Assembly (NCBI GenBank): GCA_964598005.1
Contig: CAZRAL010000024.1
Span: 1 to 35,511 of the forward strand
Origin: CAZRAL01 sp964598005
GTDB taxonomy: Bacteria; Pseudomonadota; Gammaproteobacteria; Burkholderiales; Usitatibacteraceae
Direction: 5' to 3'
Length of the DNA stretch: 35,511 nt
The position numbers and the translations under genes were made by a program. This document shows positions 24,828 through 32,285 of the stretch, piece by piece (position 1 is the stretch's first letter; each line of letters begins with the position of its first letter). The notes below the pieces were generated by a model. The model was not told the origin of the DNA. It saw only the letters and a program-made list of their open reading frames with translations, and did no database searches.

Positions 24828-25165
24828 AACGCGTCGCCAAGCGAGGAGAAATCTGGTTGGCAAGCCTTGATCCGGCGAGTGGCCGCGAACAAAAAGGAAA
24901 TCGCCCCGTATTGATACTTTCACCACAAGAATTTAACCGCCTGGGATTGTCCCTTGTTGTACCCATCACGCAAGGGGGTGTCTTTGCCCGCGAAGCCGGA
25001 TTTGCTGCTCATTTGACAGGCGCGGGTACCCAAACACAAGGCGCAGCGCTGGTTAATCATTGTATGACGCTTGATTTGGCTGCACGCAGGGCGAAATTTC
25101 TGGAAACCGCGCCTGACCCAGTAGTGGAAGATGCGTTGGCACGGCTGCGGGCCATTCTGGATTAA
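24824..25165 (+). CDS. mazF: MazF/PemK-type endoribonuclease toxin
   Basis: A 113-aa toxin that should cleave RNA at specific short sites and is held inactive by the protein encoded just upstream. The family start RGEIWLASLDPASGREQKGNRPVLILSPQEFNR is complete, with the conserved RGE-W, G-E/Q-x-G-RP and S-P motifs. VVPITQG follows, and C-terminal helices end in DALARLRAILD. It is close to the ChpB/PemK branch. Nothing looks broken. Confidence 0.9.
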   Translation: MKRVAKRGEIWLASLDPASGREQKGNRPVLILSPQEFNRLGLSLVVPITQGGVFAREAGFAAHLTGAGTQTQGAALVNHCMTLDLAARRAKFLETAPDPVVEDALARLRAILD

Positions 25166-25181
25166 CCCATCATGAAAACCG

Positions 25182-25360
25182 CAGCAGATTCCTCGACTCC
25201 ACTACGCTGCGCTTGGAATGACAGCCTCATTTTTTCACAGCCCGCCATTGATCCACCACTATAAAAGCCTGTCATTCCGAACAACGTGAGGAATCTGCTT
25301 TTAGCCTCAATGGCACCCGGCACAGCAGATCCCTCGACGTCGCTGCGCTCGGGATGACAG
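25182..25360. repeat. R3 repeat, second copy with an extra tail half
   Basis: Order is tail (25182-25225), head (25269-25303) and tail (25322-25360). The first two parts match the copy at 22507 in the same orientation. The two loci therefore bracket ettA-mazEF as direct repeats. Confidence 0.85.
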
Positions 25361-25575
25361 CGCTCCTCACAGCCCTCTTTTTCACTTCCCCTTTTGAAAA
25401 AGGGGGAGAGCGAAGCGAGGGGGCAGAGGAGGATTGAAAATGTTCGGCATTGGCACAGCGACCGCCAATCTCCCCGCCGCCCCATTTCTCCAAAGAGAGG
25501 AATTTTTAACGGGAAACTCGGGACGAGCAAAATGAGCCAAAAAACAACATTAAAGCGGATGGGCATCAAATTTTC

Positions 25576-25605
25576 TTGACAAACGCCGTTTTTAACCTTT
25601 ACGAT
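25576..25605 (+). promoter_or_regulatory. Sigma-70-like promoter of the first IPTL-CTERM gene
   Basis: TTGACA (25576-25581), an 18-bp spacer and TACGAT (25600-25605) form a plausible sigma-70 promoter with a perfect -35. It would give a leader of about 120 nt before the ATG at 25732. No other gene lies between. Confidence 0.5.
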
Positions 25606-25731
25606 CCGCCAGTCTGCAAAAGTCTTTACAGGTTTTAACCTATTAACAATCTAACAATCCGTATTTTCTTCCTTTTTTATTCTTAATATCCTGCAATTTG
25701 TGTTTTTCGCTTTTTACTTATGGGGGTAACA

Positions 25732-27489
25732 ATGAAAAATGTTTTTAAATTAATGGCGGTGTTGGCCACAGCCATGCTGGGGTGGATGCCGGTGGTGGGG
25801 CAGGCGCAAACGTGGAATGCTAACTGTTCGGGATGTCATGGGTTCACCATAGATGCCTTCCCAGCGCCAGGGGCCATGAATAGCAATAAAATGAAAGCGG
25901 CGGCTAACTTAGCCTATCTCAATGGCATTATCGCTGGGGGAATGGGCGTATTGGGGGGGCTTTCAATGGCCGATAGAATGGCCGTCGTTGCCGATATTCG
26001 TAATAATGCCAGTAATACTGGTGCCGGCCAAACCAATGCCCAAACGATTATCCCGCCTGGCGTAATCACCAGTGCGGTGCTACCAGATCCTGTTTTGGAT
26101 GCTGCGGGTGCGGGGATTGCGTACAACCATCAAATTACGGTAACGAATATGACCAGCCCAGCTTTAGGGGCGGCGGGTGCATTTGGTGTTATGGATGCAT
26201 TGCCTAATGGCTTTACTACAAGCGTAGCTCTGCCTAATGGACTCACGTTGAATGGTTCAACAGGACAAATCACCGGTGCCCCGTCTGGTATGGGAACGGG
26301 TGCAGTGGGCCAGAATACAATGGGGGACGTTATCGTTAATAATTTGCCGGATGATGCAGGCTCAGCGTCCTTACAAATGTTTAGCGTAACAGTGAGACAG
26401 CTACCTGCTATTACAACCATGATGATTCCGGCAGGTACTGTTGGGATGGCATATAACAGCGGTGTATTAGTGGCAGTGGGAAATCCTGTTCCCACTTTTT
26501 CCTCTGCAAACTTACCCGCTGGTTTTGCGATTGATATGAATACGGGCGCTATTACTGCTGCTAATCCAGCAAATGCAATTAATCAAATGATCACTGTTAC
26601 CGTGACCAATACAATTAATGGAATGATGCAAACTTCCAATCAAAATTTTAATTTGGTTATCAATAACGCAATGGTTGCCCCAATCTTTACCAACCCAGCA
26701 CCACCTGCAATGGCCAACTTTATAACGGGTGCGATGATTAATAACATAGCTTTTACAGCGACAGGGACGCCTGCACCAATGTTCTCTATTACCACTAACG
26801 GAATGCCAGGAACGCCACCTGGGCTGATGTTTGCTAATGACACGCTTTCCGGCACGCTAACAACGCCAGGTATGTACGTCGTGGTAGTTACTGCAGCCAA
26901 TGGTGTTATGCCTAATGCTACCCAAACCTTTACCTGGATGGTGGCTAACCCCGTCACCACCTTTACCGGCCCCTCACCCACTGGGACAGGAAATATTACG
27001 GCTGAAATTTTAAATGGCAGCGGCGGTCCGACCTGTAGTTTTGGTACCCGTCAGTTTGTGCCAGTAAGTCTGGTGCCTGTTCCCGCACCGGTGCAGTTCC
27101 CGCATGGTCTGTTTGATTTCACCACCATCAACTGTATGGCCGGTGACGCTGTTACCATAAGGGTGACCTACCCACAAACACTGCCTGCGGGTACTCAGTA
27201 CTGGAAATTTGGCCCGACGCCAGCAAATCCAATGACCTCGCACTGGTACATCTTACCCGCCACGATCGCTGGCAATACGGCGACCTTCACCATTACCGAT
27301 GGTGGCTTGGGTGATGATGACCTGATGGCAAATGGCACGATTGTTGACCAGGGTGGCCCAGGTTTGACTCTACCTGTCCCCACGCTTTCCGAGTGGATGC
27401 TGATGTTGTTAGGCCTGTTGGTGGTAGGCAGCGGGGCCTTGTACATGCGTCGTCACGGGCAACGCCTCTTCCCCTCCAGTCACGCCTAA
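25732..27489 (+). CDS. IPTL-CTERM surface protein with a haem c motif
   Basis: A 585-aa exported protein. The start at 25732 is chosen because GGGGGT lies 4-5 nt before it. A signal peptide (1 to about 26, QAQ) is followed by CSGCH (32-36), a c-type haem motif in a short cytochrome-like segment (to about 95). Ig-like domains of the putative-Ig type follow (about 105-400: PAGTVGMAYNSGVLVAVGNP, TGAITAAN). Next is a choice-of-anchor U-like domain (about 406-545: LPAGTQYWKFGPTP, FTITDGGLGDDDLMANGTIV) and an IPTL-CTERM tail (VPTLSEWMLMLLGLLVVGSG, then RRHGQR). The tail predicts processing and anchoring by an exosortase of the XrtH type, not found in this window. Confidence 0.85.
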   Translation: MKNVFKLMAVLATAMLGWMPVVGQAQTWNANCSGCHGFTIDAFPAPGAMNSNKMKAAANLAYLNGIIAGGMGVLGGLSMADRMAVVADIRNNASNTGAGQTNAQTIIPPGVITSAVLPDPVLDAAGAGIAYNHQITVTNMTSPALGAAGAFGVMDALPNGFTTSVALPNGLTLNGSTGQITGAPSGMGTGAVGQNTMGDVIVNNLPDDAGSASLQMFSVTVRQLPAITTMMIPAGTVGMAYNSGVLVAVGNPVPTFSSANLPAGFAIDMNTGAITAANPANAINQMITVTVTNTINGMMQTSNQNFNLVINNAMVAPIFTNPAPPAMANFITGAMINNIAFTATGTPAPMFSITTNGMPGTPPGLMFANDTLSGTLTTPGMYVVVVTAANGVMPNATQTFTWMVANPVTTFTGPSPTGTGNITAEILNGSGGPTCSFGTRQFVPVSLVPVPAPVQFPHGLFDFTTINCMAGDAVTIRVTYPQTLPAGTQYWKFGPTPANPMTSHWYILPATIAGNTATFTITDGGLGDDDLMANGTIVDQGGPGLTLPVPTLSEWMLMLLGLLVVGSGALYMRRHGQRLFPSSHA

Positions 27490-27510
27490 GCCACACATAG
27501 CTGTTGGTTG

Positions 27511-27545
27511 AACAAACGGCCCCGCTCGTCGGGGCCGTTTGTTTT
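27511..27545 (+). terminator. Terminator of the first IPTL-CTERM gene
   Basis: A perfect 13-bp stem, AACAAACGGCCCC (27511-27523) and GGGGCCGTTTGTT (27531-27543), with a 7-nt loop and a short T-run. It lies 21 bp after the stop. Confidence 0.88.
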
Positions 27546-27548
27546 AAG

Positions 27549-27774
27549 AACTGATGTCACGCACGACAGAAGGAAAATTTTTTCACCGAAAAAGCCATTT
27601 CTCTTTCGAAACTGTCGCGAGCGAAGACAAGTGCATGGCGGCGAAAAACCAGAGTTTACAAGCGAGTAAATGAGGATTTTGAGCCACCGTGCAACGCCGT
27701 TATGTCAAGCGCAGCAAGTTTCGAAAGAAGGCTATTTTATAAGCAAGCCACTTTGCCTTTGCGTAACATCAGTT
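27549..27774. repeat. R5 element, first copy, interrupted by R2
   Basis: The ends are inverted: AACTGATGTCACGCA (27549-27563) and TGCGTAACATCAGTT (27760-27774). Inside, TTTTTTCACCGAAAAA matches the second copy. An R2 element occupies 27603-27727. Confidence 0.7.
27603..27727. repeat. R2 element, 125-bp MITE-like repeat
   Basis: It has perfect 11-bp inverted ends, CTTTCGAAACT (27603-27613) and AGTTTCGAAAG (27717-27727). The interior contains GCGAGCGAAG, CGAAAAACC, ATGAGGATTTTGAG and CAAGCGCAGCA, shared with 11794-11900. There is no coding capacity. Confidence 0.8.
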
Positions 27775-27885
27775 AAGCACTGCAAACGAAGTCATAAAGT
27801 AACAATACAAAATTGATCAAGTGGAGAAATTGGCCTAGAATCTTGCAAGTTACTTTCCGATCAAAATTTTCAAGGGCATAAATTT

Positions 27886-29679
27886 ATGAAAACGGCCATA
27901 AAAAACGTATCTGGATTAATGGTGATCGGTTTAATAACCATTGTTGGCTGGTTACCATCCATCGTGCAGGCGCAGGTTACTTCACCATTCGTTTCCAATG
28001 GAGGCACCTTTAACGTTGCAGTTGGTGAGTTGCTTGCGGACGATCAGCTTCCGGCAGGTATGGTATTTAGCGCACCCGGCAATCCTGTATTAACGCTGGT
28101 CAGCAATCCCGCCTTGCCAGCCAATATACAGTTTGATCAACCTAATAACCGCCTTTTCGGTATGCCAATGGGTGGAGTGGGCAATTACGCAATTACCGTT
28201 TCGGCGCCTGGTAATGCTGATCTGAATTTCACGCTGGTTGTTAGCAACCCTGCAGCAACAGTTAGCCAGGTATCGCCAGTCAGTGGGGGCCTTATCACCG
28301 CCAATGTGTCTGCGCCTTGCATTTATACCTACCACCAGTTTCTGGGTTCCCCGCCCGGCGCTATGGGCGGGCTGGTGCCTGCCACATTGCCAATTGCGCC
28401 AATGGGCCAGGCATGGCATTTTCCGCAAGGAATGTTCGATTTCAGGGTGGAGCAATGTACAGGCGGGGGCGTTGCAATGTTCATCATCACTTATTCACAA
28501 CCGCTGCCTATGGGAACGCAATATTGGATGTTCGGCCGGGAGACGATGAATATGCCGCCGCATTGGTTTAATACCATTCCGGTAGTTTTTAATGCGGCCC
28601 GCACTCAGGTGACCTTCCAGATTACCGATGGCGGAGCGGGTGACGATTTTCCGGATCCGGACGGCATAATCCCATCTTCCATTGGCGGCCCCGCTTTTCT
28701 GGTTACGTTGCCGACGCTCAGCAAGGATTTTGCGCCCGATAGCATTTTCGTTGGTGGGACGACGACGCTGACCTTTACCGTAGTGCATCAAGCAGGCAAC
28801 CCGGCGCAAAGTTTTGACTTTGTCGATAACTTGCCGGCTGGGCTAGTGATTGCTGCCAATCCGAATGTGGGTGGGACGTGCGCGAACATTCCTGCCGCGG
28901 TGACTGCCATGGCGGGAGGCGCAGCCATTACCGTGGCCAACGCGCAAATTACCGCCGCGCAAGCAACCTGCACCATCACTGTGGATGTGACCACTGCGCC
29001 AGCGCCAACGATAGGAATGTGTCCGCAAGCGGCCAATACCAATGGCCCAGCCAATATCATGGGTCCTGCCGTTGCGGTACTGTTCAACAATGTGACGGAT
29101 CAGTGTGTCACGGTAAACGATGCGGTTAATGCTGCGCTGCCAACGCTTGCCAAGGCTTTCGCGCCGCCTACAATTTTTGTGGGGGGAACAACTGCTTTGA
29201 CTTTTACTGTGGCGCATCCGGCAGGCAACCCGACACAAACATTCAGCTTTATCGACAATTTACCGGCAGGATTGGTTATCGCCGCCAATCCGAATGTGGG
29301 CGGGACGTGCGCAAATATTCCAGCCGCGGTGACCGCTATGGCGGGAGGGATGGCGATTACCGTGGCCAATGCGCAAATTACCGCCGCGCAAACAACCTGT
29401 ACCATTACCGTTAATGTGGTCGCCACAGCGATGGCGCCCACTGCATGCCCGATGCCTGCCAACACCAATGGTCCAGCCAATATTATGGGACTTATGGGCC
29501 TTACCAGCAATGTGACTGATCAGTGTCTTGCCGTGGCTGCGCTTGGGCTGCCGTCGGGTACACCAATCCCAACTTTGTCCGAATGGATGTTGATGCTATT
29601 AGGGTTGCTGGTGGTAGGCAGCGGTGCGTTGTACATGCGCCGGCACGGGCAACGCCTCTTCCCCTCCAGTCACGCCTAA
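27886..29679 (+). CDS. IPTL-CTERM surface protein with two near-identical repeat domains
   Basis: A 597-aa exported protein, paralogous to the one upstream. It has a signal peptide (1 to about 30, VQAQ) and an Ig-like domain (about 31-120). A choice-of-anchor U-like domain follows (about 125-275: LPMGTQYWMFGRET, FQITDGGAGDD). Two DUF11-like repeats of 143 residues come next (about 275-417 and 418-556), sharing long identical runs such as NLPAGLVIAANPNVGGTCAN. The IPTL-CTERM tail (IPTLSEWMLMLLG to FPSSHA) is identical to its paralogue over more than 30 residues. No haem motif is present. It is expected at the cell surface, sorted by an exosortase encoded elsewhere. Confidence 0.85.
   Translation: MKTAIKNVSGLMVIGLITIVGWLPSIVQAQVTSPFVSNGGTFNVAVGELLADDQLPAGMVFSAPGNPVLTLVSNPALPANIQFDQPNNRLFGMPMGGVGNYAITVSAPGNADLNFTLVVSNPAATVSQVSPVSGGLITANVSAPCIYTYHQFLGSPPGAMGGLVPATLPIAPMGQAWHFPQGMFDFRVEQCTGGGVAMFIITYSQPLPMGTQYWMFGRETMNMPPHWFNTIPVVFNAARTQVTFQITDGGAGDDFPDPDGIIPSSIGGPAFLVTLPTLSKDFAPDSIFVGGTTTLTFTVVHQAGNPAQSFDFVDNLPAGLVIAANPNVGGTCANIPAAVTAMAGGAAITVANAQITAAQATCTITVDVTTAPAPTIGMCPQAANTNGPANIMGPAVAVLFNNVTDQCVTVNDAVNAALPTLAKAFAPPTIFVGGTTALTFTVAHPAGNPTQTFSFIDNLPAGLVIAANPNVGGTCANIPAAVTAMAGGMAITVANAQITAAQTTCTITVNVVATAMAPTACPMPANTNGPANIMGLMGLTSNVTDQCLAVAALGLPSGTPIPTLSEWMLMLLGLLVVGSGALYMRRHGQRLFPSSHA
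28708..29525 (+). repeat. Intragenic tandem duplication, period 429 bp
   Basis: The segments starting at 28708 and 29137 encode the two repeat domains of the second IPTL-CTERM protein and keep high DNA identity, highest around 28840-28980 and 29270-29410. The period is 143 codons, so the frame is kept. Confidence 0.85.
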
Positions 29680-29702
29680 GCCTGCATAGCAGTTGGTTCG
29701 AT

Positions 29703-29731
29703 AAACCGCCCCGCTGGGGCGGTTTGTTTTT
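29703..29731 (+). terminator. Terminator of the second IPTL-CTERM gene
   Basis: A 10-bp stem, AAACCGCCCC (29703-29712) and GGGGCGGTTT (29716-29725), with a 3-nt loop, then GTTTTT. It is related in sequence to the terminator of the first paralogue. Confidence 0.9.
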
Positions 29732-29739
29732 GTGCTTGT

Positions 29740-30018
29740 AACTGATGTTACGCACCGACAGGTATTACACCATGGTTGATTCCGTTTTATCGTCGTCGCC
29801 AAATGCACTTATTGGCAACATGGCGCGCATCAGATTCACCTCCCCCGAATCCTGCCCCCGTGCAGACGGGGGCCTAAGTTGGTTATGGCGTAACTTGGGC
29901 CCCCGCCTGCGCGGGGGCCAATCCTGAGTATCTGACAAAGGGGATGACAAAGGGGAAATTTTTCACCGAAAAAATCGCTTCAATGGAGAAACCGCTTTGC
30001 CTCTGCATAACATCAGTT
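29740..30018. repeat. R5 element, second copy, carrying R4
   Basis: The ends are AACTGATGTTACGCA (29740-29754) and TGCATAACATCAGTT (30004-30018). Compared with the first copy it has about 190 bp extra on the left, which includes the R4 palindrome, and lacks the R2 insertion. Confidence 0.7.
29854..29918. repeat. R4 palindromic repeat, first copy
   Basis: Two 27-nt arms (29854-29880 and 29892-29918) are inverted copies with 24 matches and an 11-nt loop. Each arm also holds its own GC-rich mini-palindrome (CCCCCGTGCAGACGGGGG on the left, CCCCCGCCTGCGCGGGGG on the right). It resembles a REP-type bipartite palindrome. Confidence 0.82.
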
Positions 30019-30074
30019 TGTAATATGTTGATCACAATATAAAGCTGGCCTGGCCATTTCCAGCGGGGCTGCGC

Positions 30075-31205
30075 TTATTGGGCGGCCCCCCGTTTTTTGG
30101 CCCGCTGCGCCGAGAGTTCGTTTTCCTTTACCATAGTCTGACTATCCCGATTTTCACCGATCCATCCACTCAAATGTTCGCGGATGATTTCAGCGAGTGC
30201 GCCCACAAAGGCCGGGGTGTCGTTAGCTACCGGAATGTAATGAAATTCCCGGTTAACTGAATCGGCGCGGGCATGCAAAAAAATTTCCCGCCCTTCGATG
30301 GCGATTTCTTTCAGCGTCTCTAGGCAATCGGCGGCAAAGCCGGGACAAATGATGTCGATACGCCGTATGCCTTGCTGCGCCAGCGTTTCAAGTGTTTCGC
30401 CGGTATAAGGTTGCAGCCATTCGCCCGTGCCGAAACGCGACTGGAAAGTGACCAGGTATTGGTCGGGCGCAAGCCCCAGCGCTTCGCCGATCAGCCGCGC
30501 GCTTTTGTGGCACTGGCAGTGATAAGGGTCGCCTTTGTCGAGATGAAAGCGCGGCAGGCCGTGGAAGGTCATGAGCAGGCGGCTGGTAGAAAAATCCGGG
30601 CGGCCTGCTTTTGTCCAGAAAGCCTGCACGTTGCGCGCTATGGCGGCGATATAAGCGGGGTGATCGTGAAAGCTGCGCACCAGGCGCAGGCCCGGTACGT
30701 TGCGCTGGCGCATCAGGATGCGCGCTACCTGATCGAAAGTCGAGGCCGTGGTGCTGGCGGCGTACTGCGGGTAAAGTGGCAGCACGAGGACGTTATCGCA
30801 ATACTGTGCTCTGAGCTTGGCGAGGCCCGCTTCGATCGAGGGGTTGCCGTAACGCATAGCGGCGACCACCGTCAGCGGGCTTTTGACGATTTCGCCGAGG
30901 TACCCGCGCAGCATTTGCGCTTGCCGCTCGGTATAGACGCGCAGCGGCGAGCCTTCCGGCAGCCAGATCGATTGGTATTTTTTCGCAGTTTTTTTCGGCC
31001 GCACATTGAGGATGACGCCATTCAGAATCAGCCACCATAACAACCGGGGGATTTCGACGACGCGCGCGTCCCACAAAAATTCTTTCAGGTAGCGGCGCAC
31101 GGCGGCGGGCGTGGGTTGATCTGGCGTACCAAGGTTAACCAGCAATATGCCGGTTTTACGCGGCGTGCCGTGGGTGAAAGGGGGCTCGTTATGAAAATGG
31201 CTCAT
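30075..31205 (-). CDS. hemH: Ferrochelatase
   Basis: A 376-aa enzyme that inserts ferrous iron into protoporphyrin IX in the last step of haem synthesis. GILLVNLGTPDQPTP opens the fold. LPLYPQYAASTTAST, LLMTFHGLP with the metal-site histidine, DPYHCQCHKSARLI, VTFQSRFGTGEWLQPYT and CPGFAADCLETLKEI with the conserved glutamate are all present. The C-terminal 20-25 residues (SQTMVKENELSAQRAKKRGAAQ) are an extra basic tail. It is monocistronic. Haem supply fits the cytochrome-type proteins in the window, but no regulatory link is visible. Confidence 0.96.
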   Translation of the reverse strand: MSHFHNEPPFTHGTPRKTGILLVNLGTPDQPTPAAVRRYLKEFLWDARVVEIPRLLWWLILNGVILNVRPKKTAKKYQSIWLPEGSPLRVYTERQAQMLRGYLGEIVKSPLTVVAAMRYGNPSIEAGLAKLRAQYCDNVLVLPLYPQYAASTTASTFDQVARILMRQRNVPGLRLVRSFHDHPAYIAAIARNVQAFWTKAGRPDFSTSRLLMTFHGLPRFHLDKGDPYHCQCHKSARLIGEALGLAPDQYLVTFQSRFGTGEWLQPYTGETLETLAQQGIRRIDIICPGFAADCLETLKEIAIEGREIFLHARADSVNREFHYIPVANDTPAFVGALAEIIREHLSGWIGENRDSQTMVKENELSAQRAKKRGAAQ

Positions 31206-31302
31206 GGAAGTGTGACGTTATTTATCGTTAGTGTAAGCTAGGCAACCCTTCCAGCTTATTTTTCAGTATGTAGCAGTATCGGTAAAAATTATAGGCACAT
31301 AT

Positions 31303-31326
31303 TAGACTTCTTTCGAAACAAGTCTA
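31303..31326. promoter_or_regulatory. 24-bp near-perfect palindrome between hemH and the SDR gene
   Basis: TAGACTT (31303-31309) and AAGTCTA (31320-31326) flank C-TTTCGAAA-C, so the whole 24 bp is symmetric except for one C/C pair. It lies 118 bp before the SDR ATG and 98 bp upstream of the hemH ATG. It could be a dimer-binding operator for either gene. The core TTCTTTCGAAAC also matches an R2 end, so it may instead be a repeat remnant. Confidence 0.45.
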
Positions 31327-31443
31327 TTCAATTTTGGGTGCTATGGACTTTGCAGGCCAAATAATATTAGACGCTTTGATTTTGTTTTATGTATCAACAT
31401 ATTTCGCATCTCTATCCAACTCACACGCGAGGAACCAACCTCT

Positions 31444-32223
31444 ATGCAGATTACCCATCACACTTTTCTCATTGCGGGCGGCGGCTCGGGCCTGGGCGCG
31501 GCGACCGCGCGCCTGATTGTTGCCAATCAGGGCAACGTGGTGCTGGCCGACGTCAATCAGGAGGGCGGCGAAAAATTGGCTGCCGAATTGGGCAACGAAT
31601 CTGGCAACCACGCATGCTTCATCAAGACCGACGTGACCGACGAAGCTAGCGTGCAGGCTGCCGTGGAGCTGTGCAAAACAGCGTTCGGCGGTATTCATGG
31701 CGCGGTGAATTGCGCCGGTATCGCGCCGGGGGAGCGTGTGGTGGGCAAAAACGGCCCGCATTCGCTGGCCAATTTTGTGCGCACCGTCAATATTAATTTG
31801 ATCGGCACCTTCAATGTGATCCGGCTGGCTGCGCATGCCATGTCGACGCAACCTGCCGAAAGTACCGGCGAGCGCGGCGTGATTATCAATACTTCTTCGG
31901 TGGCGTCGTTCGAAGGGCAAATTGGTCAGGCGGGTTATGCCGCCTCCAAGGCCGGGGTCAATGGCATGACCTTGCCGATCGCGCGCGAGCTGGCCAAATT
32001 CGGCATTCGCGTCGTCACCATCGCCCCGGGTATTTTCGATACGCCCATGCTGCAAGGCATGTCGGAAGAAATTCGCACCTCGCTGGGGCAACAGGTTCCG
32101 TTTCCGCCGCGGCTGGGGCGGCCGGATGAATACGCGGCACTGGCCAAACACATTATCGAAAATGAAGTATTGAACGGCAGCGTGATCCGGCTGGATGGCG
32201 CGATTCGCATGGGGGCGAAGTAA
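31444..32223 (+). CDS. SDR-family 3-hydroxyacyl-CoA dehydrogenase (HSD10-like)
   Basis: A 259-aa short-chain dehydrogenase that resembles 3-hydroxyacyl-CoA dehydrogenase type 2, which oxidises 3-hydroxyacyl-CoA and 2-methyl-3-hydroxybutyryl-CoA with NAD. The nucleotide motif is AGGGSGLGAA (11-20), with Asp36 (VLADVN) favouring NAD. NCAG is at 89-92, and the catalytic Ser152, Tyr165 and Lys169 lie in NTSSVASFEGQIGQAGYAAS. The tail is GSVIRLDGAIRMGAK. It begins a same-strand block with the acyl-CoA dehydrogenase and thiolase genes, but 679 bp of repeats intervene before the next gene. Confidence 0.88.
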   Translation: MQITHHTFLIAGGGSGLGAATARLIVANQGNVVLADVNQEGGEKLAAELGNESGNHACFIKTDVTDEASVQAAVELCKTAFGGIHGAVNCAGIAPGERVVGKNGPHSLANFVRTVNINLIGTFNVIRLAAHAMSTQPAESTGERGVIINTSSVASFEGQIGQAGYAASKAGVNGMTLPIARELAKFGIRVVTIAPGIFDTPMLQGMSEEIRTSLGQQVPFPPRLGRPDEYAALAKHIIENEVLNGSVIRLDGAIRMGAK

Positions 32224-32285
32224 TTCCATTTCAAAAACTGTTTTTCCGGCAAAAAAATTTGCCTTCAGCAGCACGTAACATCAGC

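Larger units (their letters stand above)
25166..25731. other. Gene-free spacer with R3 repeats and a promoter
   Basis: This 566-bp spacer holds R3 halves at 25182-25360, a CCCCTTTT/AAAAGGGG hairpin at 25388-25405 that belongs to another common intergenic repeat type, and a promoter near 25576. Open frames here overlap repeat sequence and show no protein features. Confidence 0.6.
27490..27885. other. Gene-free spacer with terminator and nested repeats
   Basis: This 396-bp spacer between the two IPTL-CTERM genes holds the terminator, an R5 element (27549-27774) and, inside it, an R2 element (27603-27727). The remaining 110 bp must contain the promoter of the second gene; AAGGG at 27872-27876 is its ribosome-binding site. 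No gene is seen. Confidence 0.7.
29680..30074. other. Gene-free spacer with terminator and nested repeats
   Basis: This 395-bp spacer between the second IPTL-CTERM gene and hemH (convergent) contains the terminator, an R5 element (29740-30018) and an R4 palindrome (29854-29918) inside it. Two copies of GACAAAGGGG near 29934-29954 are a small local duplication. No gene is seen. Confidence 0.7.
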
